DNA of 64,000 nucleotides from Phreatobacter stygius (GTDB lineage Bacteria > Pseudomonadota > Alphaproteobacteria > Rhizobiales > Phreatobacteraceae). The notes under the pieces were generated by a model, which did not search any database, was not told where the DNA came from, and worked only from the letters and a program-made list of their open reading frames with translations. The stretch is taken from contig NZ_CP039690.1 of assembly GCF_005144885.1 (NCBI RefSeq), positions 1,426,001 through 1,490,000 on the forward strand, read 5' to 3'. The translations under genes and the position numbers were made by a program. The stretch's first letter is position 1. Every line of letters starts with the position of its first letter. Positions 42,950 through 51,614 of this stretch are shown in pieces.

Positions 42950-43780
42950 ATGAGCCGATCGAGCAAGGTTGAAACGGCAGGGAAAGCGGGCACCGCGCAG
43001 CCGCGGCGCGACCCGGCGGCGCCTGCCAGGGCCGCCAAGAGCGCCAAGGGCGCGCCACGGGCGAAGCCCTCCCAGACCGATGCCGCGCTCGACCTGATGC
43101 GCTCGAAGATCATCGACCTGACGCTGGAGCCAGGCAGCCGGATCGACGAACCCCTGCTGATCAAGGAGTTCAAGCTCGGCCGCACGCCGGCCCGCGAGGC
43201 GATCAACCGGCTGGTCGCCGAAGGCCTGGTCAATATCGTGCCGAACCGTGGCGGGACCTATGTTCGCGGCCTGGACTTCCGCGAGATCGGCGAGGTCGTC
43301 GCGGCTCAGCAACTGGCTGAATCCATTCTCGCCCAGCTTTGCCGTTTCGAGGACCCGACACTGGTCGTCGACCTCGAAGCGATCCAGGACCGCTATATCC
43401 GCGAGGTCGAACAGCGCACCTATCTCGGCATCACCTCGGTCAACGAGGAGTTCCACCTGCGCATGCACCGGTCGATCGGTAATTCGTTCTTTTTCGAATT
43501 CGCCCAGTCGACCCATCGGCACGTCCGCCGCCTGCTGGTGCTGATCTACAAGATGGAGGAAGCCGAGCAGAACGTGCTCGACGACCAGTTCGAGATGAAC
43601 CTGGATGAGCACCGCCAGATCATCGAGGCGATCCGCAAGCGCGATCGCGCCCGCCTGAAGGACCTGCTGCCGGCCCATGCCCGGCAAGCCCAGCAACGCC
43701 TGCTCCGGCTGTTGAGCGGCAAGGCCATCGGCCCCTTGTCACTCGACCTGCGCCCGCTCGACCTCACCGATCGGACCTGA
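42950..43780 (+). CDS. GntR-family (FadR/VanR type) transcriptional regulator
   Basis: 276 residues from ATG 42950, preceded by GAGGA; earlier starts at 42851 add an unrelated leader. A basic Ala/Lys-rich N-terminal arm of about 35 residues precedes the winged HTH (EPLLIKEFKLGRTPAREAIN ... GLVNIVPNRGG), followed by the all-helical FCD effector domain (EEFHLRMHRSIGN, LDEHRQIIEAIRKRD) whose His and Asp residues usually bind a metal and a carboxylate. Near-identical 16-bp sites flank it on both sides, so it most likely controls both the cyclase operon and the aldolase operon. Confidence 0.93.
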   Translation: MSRSSKVETAGKAGTAQPRRDPAAPARAAKSAKGAPRAKPSQTDAALDLMRSKIIDLTLEPGSRIDEPLLIKEFKLGRTPAREAINRLVAEGLVNIVPNRGGTYVRGLDFREIGEVVAAQQLAESILAQLCRFEDPTLVVDLEAIQDRYIREVEQRTYLGITSVNEEFHLRMHRSIGNSFFFEFAQSTHRHVRRLLVLIYKMEEAEQNVLDDQFEMNLDEHRQIIEAIRKRDRARLKDLLPAHARQAQQRLLRLLSGKAIGPLSLDLRPLDLTDRT

Positions 43781-43850
43781 CCGCGCAAGACCGTTCGGCC
43801 AGCGATGCATCACGCCGGCGACAAGGATCTTGCGTTGGCGCCTGGATAAA

Positions 43851-43866
43851 TATACGTCAGATATAT
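43851..43866. promoter_or_regulatory. GntR operator 2
   Basis: TATACGTCAGATATAT, 20 bp before the start codon of the D-threonine-aldolase-like gene. Matches operator 1 (42803-42818) at 14 of 16 bases. Confidence 0.7.
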
Positions 43867-43885
43867 CTAACTGGAGTTCATTGCC

Positions 43886-45025
43886 ATGACCGAGCATGTC
43901 CGCCCGCCAGTCGCCGCCGCCGCCGTCGCGGGGACGCCGTCAGACACCCTGCCGCTGCCGCCGTTCCCGGTCGAGACGCCCTGTTTCGTCATCCTGGAAG
44001 ACGCCGTGCTGCACAATCTCCGCCAGACGGCCAAGGGCGCCGGCGGGATCGGCCGGCTGATGCCGCATATCAAGACCCATCGCGCGCCCTGGCTGGTCGC
44101 GGTCATGCTCGCGGAAGGCGTGCGGGCCTTCAAGGCGGCGACGCCGGCGGAGGTCGAGATTGCCGCAGCGGCCGGCGCGCCGCTCGTGGTCTGGGCCTAT
44201 CCGACGGTCAACCCGCTGGCGATCGCCCGGGTCGCGCGCGCCGCCCGGGCCTGTCCTGCGGTACGGATCGAGGCACTCGTCGATTCACCCGAAGGGCTCG
44301 CCGCCTGGCGGAGCGAACTCACGACGGCACCGGCCGCCAACCTGCGCCTGCGGCTCGATCTCGACCCCGGCCTCGGCCGGACCGGCGTCGCCATTGGCCC
44401 GGCGGCTTACGACCTGGCATCGGCAATTCAGGCCGCCGGCCTGTTCGCCGGCTGGCACGCCTATGACGGCCACATCCAGAACCCCGACCGGCAGCAGCGC
44501 ATCGCGCGCGTGACCGAACTCGGCGGCCGCATTCGCGACCTCATCGCCGGCGGCCAGGAGCACGGCCTTGAGGGCGATCTCATCGCCGCCGGCAGCTATT
44601 CCTTCGACCTCTGGCCGAGCGAGCTTGCCCGCTGGGTCTCGCCCGGCAGCTGGACCTATTCGAGCTCGCAGCATGATGTCGACCTTGCCGATGTCGGCTG
44701 GCAGGTCGCCGGCTATGTGCTGGCGACGGTACTGTCGGTGCGCGACGGCACCGCCACGCTCGATGCCGGCTCCAAGGCGATCTCGCCCGACATTCCGCTC
44801 GCCGACCGGTTCCGCGGGCCCGGCCCGATCCGGCTGATGAAGGAAGAGCATGTGGTGATCGCCACCGACAGCCTCACTGTCGGCCAGCAGGTTCCCCTGA
44901 TCCCGCGCCATGGCTGTACCGCCGCCTATCTTTATGATCGCGCGCTGGTCAGGCTGCGCGACGGCAGCTGGCAATACCGCGCCCAGCTCGGCGCATCGCG
45001 CCAGGGCCCGGCAACGACGGAGTGA
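43886..45025 (+). CDS. D-threonine aldolase / D-serine dehydratase-like PLP enzyme
   Basis: 379 residues, fold-type III PLP enzyme (alanine racemase N-terminal barrel). The PLP lysine is Lys63 in LMPHIKTHRAP, and the C-terminal metal site HGCTAAYL (near residue 343) is the His-x-Cys found in D-threonine aldolases and D-serine dehydratases. The family cleaves D-3-hydroxyamino acids to glycine plus aldehyde, or deaminates D-serine. It starts 20 bp after GntR operator 2 and its stop overlaps the next gene. The context with D-glutamate-cyclase homologues argues for D-amino-acid catabolism. Confidence 0.92.
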   Translation: MTEHVRPPVAAAAVAGTPSDTLPLPPFPVETPCFVILEDAVLHNLRQTAKGAGGIGRLMPHIKTHRAPWLVAVMLAEGVRAFKAATPAEVEIAAAAGAPLVVWAYPTVNPLAIARVARAARACPAVRIEALVDSPEGLAAWRSELTTAPAANLRLRLDLDPGLGRTGVAIGPAAYDLASAIQAAGLFAGWHAYDGHIQNPDRQQRIARVTELGGRIRDLIAGGQEHGLEGDLIAAGSYSFDLWPSELARWVSPGSWTYSSSQHDVDLADVGWQVAGYVLATVLSVRDGTATLDAGSKAISPDIPLADRFRGPGPIRLMKEEHVVIATDSLTVGQQVPLIPRHGCTAAYLYDRALVRLRDGSWQYRAQLGASRQGPATTE

Positions 45026-45924
45026 CCGCGATGATCCAGCCCCCTCACGGCACCATAGCGCTTGGCGGCAAGCCGTTCGAACACCGGATGGTGACCGCCG
45101 CCGGTCTGCGCTTCCACACCGTCGAAGGCGGCAGCGGCGCGCCCGTCGTGCTGCTCGCAGGCTTTCCGCAAAGCTGGTACGCGTGGCGGCGGGTCATGCC
45201 GCTCATCGCCGAACGGCACAAGGTCATCGCCATCGACCTGCCGGGCCAGGGCGATTCCGACAAGCCGGTCGACGGCTATGACACGCGCACCACCGGCGAA
45301 CGTATCCACGCCCTGCTGCAGACGCTCGGCCATGACCGCTATTTCATCGGCGCCCATGATATCGGCGCCTGGGTCGCCTATCCCTATGTCGCGCGTTACG
45401 CCGACGAGGTGCGCCGCCTGGTCCTGCTCGATGCCAATATCCCCGGCGTGACGCTGCGCCCGACCGTCGATGTCGGTCCGGACAATTGGAAGAGCTGGCA
45501 CTTCTTCTTCCATCCGGTGCCGGACCTGCCGGAAGCTCTCATCACCGGCCGCGAGCGGCTCTATATCGAGTGGTTCTTCCAGCGGAAAACCGCCAATCCC
45601 GCCGCGACATTCTCGGCCCAAGACGTCGACGAATATGAGCGGGTCTATCGCATGACCGGCAACCTACGCGGGGCGCTCGGCTATTACCGGGCAGTGTTCG
45701 AGGACATCGAGCAGAACAAGCACCTGGCCAATATCCGGCTGAAGACGCCGATCCTGGCGCTTGGCGGCGATGTCGGCATGTCGCCGAACATCTACGACGC
45801 CATGAAGCCGCTCGGCGAAAACGTCCAGGGCGGCATCGTCGCCGACTGCGGCCACTACATGCCGGAGGAACAGCCCGAAGTCATCGCCGAGCGGATGCTC
45901 GCCTTTTTCGGCGAAGACCGGTGA
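45022..45924 (+). CDS. Alpha/beta hydrolase with Asp nucleophile (epoxide-hydrolase-like)
   Basis: 300 residues from GTG 45022, which overlaps the aldolase stop (GTGA); ATG 45031 is an alternative. Oxyanion segment AGFPQSWYAW, nucleophile elbow GAHDIGAWVAY with Asp113 in place of Ser, and final His in DCGHYMPEE. An Asp nucleophile is the mark of epoxide hydrolases and haloalkane/haloacetate dehalogenases. Why this enzyme is co-translated with a D-threonine-aldolase-like enzyme is unclear; it might deal with the aldehyde-derived product or the substrate precursor. Confidence 0.88.
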   Translation: MTAMIQPPHGTIALGGKPFEHRMVTAAGLRFHTVEGGSGAPVVLLAGFPQSWYAWRRVMPLIAERHKVIAIDLPGQGDSDKPVDGYDTRTTGERIHALLQTLGHDRYFIGAHDIGAWVAYPYVARYADEVRRLVLLDANIPGVTLRPTVDVGPDNWKSWHFFFHPVPDLPEALITGRERLYIEWFFQRKTANPAATFSAQDVDEYERVYRMTGNLRGALGYYRAVFEDIEQNKHLANIRLKTPILALGGDVGMSPNIYDAMKPLGENVQGGIVADCGHYMPEEQPEVIAERMLAFFGEDR

Positions 45925-46065
45925 CTTCGCGGTGAGGCGCGGGGTTCGCCGCGCGGCGAGGTCGAACCGGTTGCATCGGGCCTGAGGGCTGGCTGCGACC
46001 CTTGGCGTGGCGCGCGGCCTCGCCGGTTCCCGACGGGCCGCGCGCCTTGCGAAAACTCAGCCGCC

Positions 46066-47796
46066 TCAGCCGGCCGGCACTGGCGCCATGCCGCTGTCCG
46101 GGGCCGGCCTCGGCCGGTCGACGACCACGTGTCCCGGCGAGACGACCGGCGCCGGCCGCGCCACCGATTTCCGCTCCGCATCGATGCGGCGGATCAGGAA
46201 GTCGGCCCGCTCGACGCTGCCGAGCAAGGTCAGGATGGTGCCGCGCTCGCCGGCGCCGGCGCTCGGTCCGAGCGCCAGGGTCTTGGCCCGAAGCGCGTCG
46301 AGCTCGGGGAAGGCGACATGCATCGCCGGCATGCTCGCCTGGCGCAGGCCGTAGGACGGCAGGATGTCGCGCAGCGAGAATTCGAGCTTGTCGAGCGCGG
46401 TCTTGACGATCTCGAGAGCCTCCGGGCCGAAGCTCTCGCGCTTCACCCGACGCGCCACCTGATGCAGTGATTCGGTCAGGGCGGCAGTGAAATCGGCCTC
46501 CTCGATCAGACTGGCGACCAGGTCGAGCTGTTCGTGCGGCAGGTCGGACTTCAGCAGCGAGGCGGTATAGGCGCGGATGTCGCGGCTGAGGATATCGGTG
46601 GCGAGATAGTGCTCACCCGGGTCGGACGGCGCCTTCTTCGAGCCGCGGGCGATGTCGAGGAACATGGCGCCGGCCTCGAGATGGCGCAGCGTCTCCTTCT
46701 GCACGGCCGGCACCGCCCGGGCGAAGTCGCCGGCGATCTCGGCGGAGAGGAATTTCGGCGTCGAATAGTCCTCGATGTCCTCCGCATCGGTGCGGCCGAC
46801 CCGCGACAGCACCCGCTCGAACATGCCAACGAAGGGGAACAGCAGGAAGGTGTTGAAGATGTTGAAGAAGGTCGAATAGAGGCCGACCGCCACCGCCACC
46901 AGCGGGAAGGTGTCCTTGCCATTGACCAGGACGGCTACGCCCGGATCGCCGCCGAACCACTGCATGACATATCGCAGCACGTCCATGGAGACGAAGAACA
47001 AGGGGATCGTCACCAGCACGCCAATGATGTTGAACGATATATGCGCATAGGCCGCGCGCTTGGCGTTCCTGGACAGATTGAGCGAGGCCATCCACGAGGT
47101 GATCGTGGTGCCAAGATCGGCGCCCAGCGAGAAGGCCACCGCGGTCTGCCAGTCGACGATGCCGGCGCCGCCGAGACCCATGACGATGCCGATCGTCGCC
47201 GACGACGAATGGATCATCGCGGTGACCAGCGCGGCGATGACGACGCAGACCATCAGGTTGACGAAGGTATCGGCTTTCAAGCCGCCGATCATCGCCATGA
47301 CTTCGGGCATGTTGCGCAGCGGGCGCAGGCCGCCGGTCATCAGGTTCAACCCGTAGAAGATCAGCGCGAAGCCCATGCAGGCGAGCGCAATGTTGCGCAC
47401 CTTCTCGCTCTTGGCGAAGACATAGACCAGCGCGAAGAAGCCCGACAGGATCAGGCCGACCGGACCGAGCGGCAGGGCGATCAGGCCATTGCCCAGCGTC
47501 GTGCCGATATTGGCGCCCATGATGACGCTGATCGCCGGCCTGAGGCCAACCACACCGGCATTGACCAGCCCGACCACCATCACGGTCATCGCGGTCGAGG
47601 ACTGGATGACGCCGGTGATCAGCGTGCCGGCCAGCACGCCCTTGATCGGCGTGCCCGCGGCCTTGGCCAGGAAGGCGCGCATCTTGTTGACCGACAGCGA
47701 CTGGATGCCGTTCGACATGAATTCGAGGCCGAGCATGAAGATGCCCAGGCCGCCGATCACGGGGACCAATATGTCCTTGAAAATATCGATGTTCAT
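46066..47796 (-). CDS. Na+/phosphate cotransporter with PhoU-like tail
   Basis: 576 residues from ATG 47796 (GTG 47805 is possible). Two inverted NptA/PNaS repeats, each with the hallmark motif: GVIQSSTAMTVM and MIHSSSATIGIV, about eight to nine membrane spans in residues 1-310. Residues from about 350 on are cytoplasmic and PhoU-like helical, ending in a Pro-rich tail. Imports inorganic phosphate with sodium. Encoded 90 bp downstream of a PstS-like protein, with a Pho-box-like site upstream of both. Confidence 0.92.
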   Translation of the reverse strand: MNIDIFKDILVPVIGGLGIFMLGLEFMSNGIQSLSVNKMRAFLAKAAGTPIKGVLAGTLITGVIQSSTAMTVMVVGLVNAGVVGLRPAISVIMGANIGTTLGNGLIALPLGPVGLILSGFFALVYVFAKSEKVRNIALACMGFALIFYGLNLMTGGLRPLRNMPEVMAMIGGLKADTFVNLMVCVVIAALVTAMIHSSSATIGIVMGLGGAGIVDWQTAVAFSLGADLGTTITSWMASLNLSRNAKRAAYAHISFNIIGVLVTIPLFFVSMDVLRYVMQWFGGDPGVAVLVNGKDTFPLVAVAVGLYSTFFNIFNTFLLFPFVGMFERVLSRVGRTDAEDIEDYSTPKFLSAEIAGDFARAVPAVQKETLRHLEAGAMFLDIARGSKKAPSDPGEHYLATDILSRDIRAYTASLLKSDLPHEQLDLVASLIEEADFTAALTESLHQVARRVKRESFGPEALEIVKTALDKLEFSLRDILPSYGLRQASMPAMHVAFPELDALRAKTLALGPSAGAGERGTILTLLGSVERADFLIRRIDAERKSVARPAPVVSPGHVVVDRPRPAPDSGMAPVPAG

Positions 47797-47886
47797 GCTC
47801 GGCACCCCTCGCTCGACCCTGCCAAGGGTCTCGTCATGTCGGTCTGTACCGGCGGCCTGTGGCGCGCCGGCGGGAATGGATCCGGA

Positions 47887-48945
47887 TCAGCCACCGGTGC
47901 GCGCGGCGTTCCCCCAGGAACGCTTGATCTGGTCGACCAGCGGCGCCGGCAAAGGCAGGTAGCCGAGCGCGGTGGCGTCGTCGGCACCCGTCTCGAAGGC
48001 AAGCCGGAACAGGTCGTGGACGCGTGCGATGCGTCCGGCGGCGCGATTGCGCGGCACGACCACGAAGGTCGCGGCGGCGATCGGATAGACGCCCTCGCCG
48101 GAAAGGTCGGTCAGCTTGACGAAGAAGTCCCGGGCATTGGCCCAGTCGGCAGCCTCCGCTGCGCGGCGGAAACCGACGGCATCCGGCTGGATGAACTGCC
48201 CGTTGCGGTTCTGCAGCGTGGCAAAAGCCAGGCTGGCGCGCCGCGCCTGGCCGAACTCGACATAGGCGATGCCGCCTTTGGTCGCCGCGACCGCCCGGAC
48301 GATGCCCTGCGATCCCTCGGCACCGGTTCCCGACGGCCAGGCGATCAGCGTGTCGGCGCCGAATTTCGCCTTCCATTCCGGGCTGACCGAGGAGAGATAT
48401 TCGGTCAGGGCGAAGGTCGTGCCGGAGCCGTCCTTGCGGTGCAGCAGCGCGATCCTGAGATCGGGCAGGGTCAGGTCCGGATTGAGCGCCCTGATCGCCG
48501 GATCGGACCAGTTCTGCAGCCGGCCGAGAAAGATATCGGCGAGAACCGGGCCGGAGAGCCTGAGCTTGCCGGCGGCGACACCGTCGATATTGGTGACGAT
48601 CGCGACGCCGCCCAGCACGATGGGGAACTGCGCCAGATTGCGCTGGGCGAGATCCGCTGGTGGGATCGGCGCATCGGTCGCCGCGAAATCCATCTCCGGC
48701 TGCGCCAGCCGCATGATGCCGGCCAGCGACCCGACCGGCTCATAGTCGACTGTCCAGTCCGGCGACGTATAGCTGCCGCCATCGGTGCGCGCGGTCTCGT
48801 AATTCTTCGCCCAGCGCCCAATCACCGGCGCTGCGAACGTCGATCCCGCGCCGCGGATGGGCTCGGCCTGCGCCGGCAAAGAACTGACTGAGGCAATGAG
48901 AACGGCAGCCAGCGCGCACAATAACCGAGAGCTGATCGCACGCAT
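47887..48945 (-). CDS. PstS-like phosphate-binding protein
   Basis: 352 residues, Sec signal (LLCALAAVLIASVSSLPAQA). Mature start GAGSTFAAPVIGRWA and the blocks YEPVGSLAGIMRLAQPEMDF and HRKDGSGTTFALTEYLSSVSP carry the phosphate-binding Ser/Thr/Asp/Arg residues of PstS. No pstCAB genes follow; instead the next gene is a Na/Pi cotransporter, an arrangement that suggests the binding protein feeds or senses phosphate for that carrier or works with a distant ABC complex. Likely PhoB-controlled. Confidence 0.9.
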   Translation of the reverse strand: MRAISSRLLCALAAVLIASVSSLPAQAEPIRGAGSTFAAPVIGRWAKNYETARTDGGSYTSPDWTVDYEPVGSLAGIMRLAQPEMDFAATDAPIPPADLAQRNLAQFPIVLGGVAIVTNIDGVAAGKLRLSGPVLADIFLGRLQNWSDPAIRALNPDLTLPDLRIALLHRKDGSGTTFALTEYLSSVSPEWKAKFGADTLIAWPSGTGAEGSQGIVRAVAATKGGIAYVEFGQARRASLAFATLQNRNGQFIQPDAVGFRRAAEAADWANARDFFVKLTDLSGEGVYPIAAATFVVVPRNRAAGRIARVHDLFRLAFETGADDATALGYLPLPAPLVDQIKRSWGNAARTGG

Positions 48946-49067
48946 GGCAGATCTTTCACTTTACAAGACGAGGCATGATTACGCAGCGTCCGCACGTACA
49001 AAGGACAACAACCCGCTGACCTGATCAGTCAGGTTTTCATCACTATTTCTCGACTATGGCGCAGCGA

Positions 49068-49086
49068 TTTGACATCGCGGTGACAG
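49068..49086 (-). promoter_or_regulatory. Pho-box-like site
   Basis: On the minus strand the sequence reads CTGTCACCGCGATGTCAAA: two TGTCA direct repeats at 11-bp spacing, the 7-4-7 layout of a PhoB site. It lies about 125 bp before the PstS-like start codon. A small dyad ACCTGA/TCAGGT at about 49019-49034 lies between. Confidence 0.7.
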
Positions 49087-49180
49087 GTGTCTTGCGCTTG
49101 CGATTTTTCCCTTGCGACAAGGGACGGGTATCCGGATCTGACCCCATCCGGCCGGGATCGCCCTCACGGGTGGCGGGCTG

Positions 49181-49983
49181 TCACGCCGGCCGACGGGCCT
49201 TGACCGCCCAGGCCCGCGCCACGAGGCGGATCGGGCCATGACCCCCCAGCGTGCCGGCAAGGCGCGCTTTCAGGCTTGCGCGATGATCCTCGGCGAGGCT
49301 GGCGCAATAACCGGGAGCTGGCCCGGCGCCGAGCGTGAAGGGGCGCCAGAACGCCTCGAAATCAGGAAAGCGGGTTTCGATGTCGATCGGCTCCACGGCA
49401 AGCGACCGCAGATCGGCTTGCCGGCAGATCACCAAGAGGCCGTCGCCTGTGCAGAAGGGAAACCGGCTCGCCTCGTCCAGGGCGCTGGCCGCGGGATCGA
49501 TGTCGGCTGCCGCCTTCCAGAAGGCATCGATGAAGCCGATGCCGCCGCCGGGATAGTCCCAGACATAAAATGACAGCGGCCGTCCGGCTTCAGCACCCGT
49601 TGCATCTCTCGAAGTGCGGATGCCCGGTCCGCAATGAAGTTCATGACGAGCCCGGAGGTGACGACGTCGATGCTGGCGTCCTCGCGCGGCAGTTTCCGCG
49701 CGTCCGCCATTTCGGCCTGGAGGCGCGGGTCATCGACCACGGAGCGGAGATGGGCAATGAAATCCGCCGAGGGGTCGATCGCCAGGATCGATCGCGGCTC
49801 CGCTTCGGCCAGGATGGCTGCCGTCAGCGCGCCCGTGCCGCACCCAATCTCGAGCCAGGCGGCATCGCGCGGCGGCGCCAGCCAGGCGACGAATTTCGCC
49901 GCGATCCGCCGGCTCCAGCGACCCATATAGTGGTCGTAGCTCCGTGCCGCGCTCCAGCCGTCGAATGCGTCAGGTGCCTTCAT
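49181..49983 (-). pseudogene. SAM-dependent methyltransferase with one frameshift
   Basis: Residues 1-136 (from ATG 49983) hold a class I methyltransferase domain: motif I WLEIGCGTGALTAAI, the post-I Asp in LAIDPSADF, and IDVVTSGLVMNFIADRASAL. At the AAAA run 49567-49570 the frame slips: one extra base would give RCHFYVWDYPGGGIGF and continue without a stop through LVICRQADLRSLAVEPIDIE to the stop at 49181. So one base is missing in a homopolymer. The protein would be about 267 residues. It could be a real recent mutation or a sequencing error. Confidence 0.85.
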
Positions 49984-50185
49984 CGTCCGCTCACATTGAC
50001 GGAATCAATGGTGCTCGTCTGCCGCCAAACGATGTGCTCATTCGGGATGGTCGTCCATCCCGCCGGCGCGTTGGCGCTAGCGCGACGTCCATGTGGGCCA
50101 GACCACCGCGGCCAATGACGATGGCGACCCGAACAAGCCCAGTTCGGACCGAAGGCCCGGGACGCTGCAACCGCGGTCGCCCGTC

Positions 50186-50737
50186 TCAGCTCCGGCGACG
50201 GCCTCTGAATACGGCCTCGGCCCGCCACGAACCGTCCGCCTGTTCGGCCTCGCCGATCCAGCGGAACGACACCGCGGTCAGCTGATCGAAGCTCCACCGG
50301 ATCGGCTGTCCGTCGGAGCCGGTGCCGGTCTGGACGATGCGCCCCGCTTCGCCATGGGCCTGCAGCACGTCCAGGGTTCCCGACACCGGGTTGAGCCAGA
50401 CGACCTGCCAATGCCGGGTCGCGGGATCCAAGGTTCGCAGGCTGGTGCCGTAGCGGCTGTGCGGATGGCTTTGCCGCGCTCCGCCCGCGCCACGCGGCGG
50501 CGCGATCCAGACATCCTGCACCGCGCGGCCCTCCAGCACGCGGCAGAACAGCCACTCGCCCCGCCCCTCGATCGTCGCGCCGGCGGTGGTGAAGTCCCAG
50601 GTGTCGACATCCCAGATGCCGAGCAGCGGCGCATAGATGTCATCGCTCGCCAGCATGTCGGACGACCGCCCCGCGGACAGCAAGGCTGCGGAAAAATCAC
50701 GCTGCAACGCCCTGACGTCACCGCGCCTGGCCGTCAT
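50186..50737 (-). CDS. Conserved hypothetical protein (lipocalin-like, DUF1579 style)
   Basis: 183 residues from ATG 50737, which overlaps the stop of the upstream gene (ATGA). The sequence PLLGIWDVDTWDFTTAGATI, GEWLFCRVLEGRAVQDVWIA and a late SFRWIGEAEQADGSWRAEA resemble proteins that bind a lipid in a small beta-barrel. I cannot name the family with certainty. Co-translated with the glycolipid-binding-like gene, so both probably act on a common ligand. Confidence 0.65.
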   Translation of the reverse strand: MTARRGDVRALQRDFSAALLSAGRSSDMLASDDIYAPLLGIWDVDTWDFTTAGATIEGRGEWLFCRVLEGRAVQDVWIAPPRGAGGARQSHPHSRYGTSLRTLDPATRHWQVVWLNPVSGTLDVLQAHGEAGRIVQTGTGSDGQPIRWSFDQLTAVSFRWIGEAEQADGSWRAEAVFRGRRRS

Positions 50738-51342
50738 GGCTCGACGCTCCACCGGCCGGTCCTGATCCAGATGCCCTCGTAGTCGACCGGCATGCCCCGG
50801 GGGTCGACCGTCAGGATCGCGGTGAACCCGCTCGGCACATTGGTGTAGCGCACCCGATCCGCGGCGATCCGTTCATATCTCTGGTGCGTCGGTTCGATCG
50901 CGAGACCCGGCAGGCGCACCCAGGCCGCGGTCACGTCGAGCACCGATCCTGGCGCGGCGGCGAGCCTGCGAATGGGCAGCAGGTTTGTCGCCGGTGTCCA
51001 CTCGATATCGATGTCGGTGCAACCATCGAGCTGAGCTGCGGGCAGGTCATCGACAAGCCACGAGGCGGCAGCCGAGCGACGCAGCCTGAGGCTTGGCTCG
51101 CGCCCGCGATGAGCGCAGGTGAGTGTCAGTGCGAATGCCTGGTCGAGGTCAGCTGAACAGGTCAGCTCGTAGTGGCAAAGGGCTGGCGCATCGCCGGAAA
51201 CGGCGACGATGCTGCCGCAGACGACCAGCCCGCCGCCAACCTGTTTCACGCTGCAATGTTCATAAGCCTTGTCGTCGAGGACGCGACGCCAGACCGTGCT
51301 GGACAAGACCACCGCCGGAAATTCACGATCAGCGTCCGCCAC
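50734..51342 (-). CDS. Putative glycolipid-binding family protein
   Basis: 202 residues. The pattern LTCSADLDQAFALTLTC, WTPATNLLPIRRLA, AAWVRLPGLAIEPTHQRYER and GFTAILTVDPRGMPVDYEGI matches the putative glycolipid-binding family (PF06475 type), of unknown function with a duplicated beta-roll. No signal peptide. First gene of a two-gene unit; the 209 bp before 51552 on the other strand separate it from the kinase operon. Confidence 0.8.
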   Translation of the reverse strand: MADADREFPAVVLSSTVWRRVLDDKAYEHCSVKQVGGGLVVCGSIVAVSGDAPALCHYELTCSADLDQAFALTLTCAHRGREPSLRLRRSAAASWLVDDLPAAQLDGCTDIDIEWTPATNLLPIRRLAAAPGSVLDVTAAWVRLPGLAIEPTHQRYERIAADRVRYTNVPSGFTAILTVDPRGMPVDYEGIWIRTGRWSVEP

Positions 51343-51614
51343 GACCGCCCCCGTCCCCAGTTGCGTGCCAATCTATCGCAAACCGCCGCCACCCGATCTT
51401 GGCGAAAATTGCTCCGTGGTTCGACCCGCGAACAGCTTTGCAGCGACGCCGGCGCGCCGCAGGCCCATCGATCGCGGGCCATTGCAATCCCTGGCGGGAT
51501 TGCCTACCAAGGTCCGGGCGATGGGCGCTAAATCATTGAATTAGCTTCACATTGACGATGGCTGCAGCCACCTCGGGGGCCGCCGCCGGATCTGCCGCTG
51601 GAGAGGGCCCGATC

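Noticed and set aside
46534-48891. 785-codon plus-strand frame opposite the Na/Pi transporter and PstS-like genes
   Set aside because: Shadow frame spanning two real genes and their spacer; no motif.
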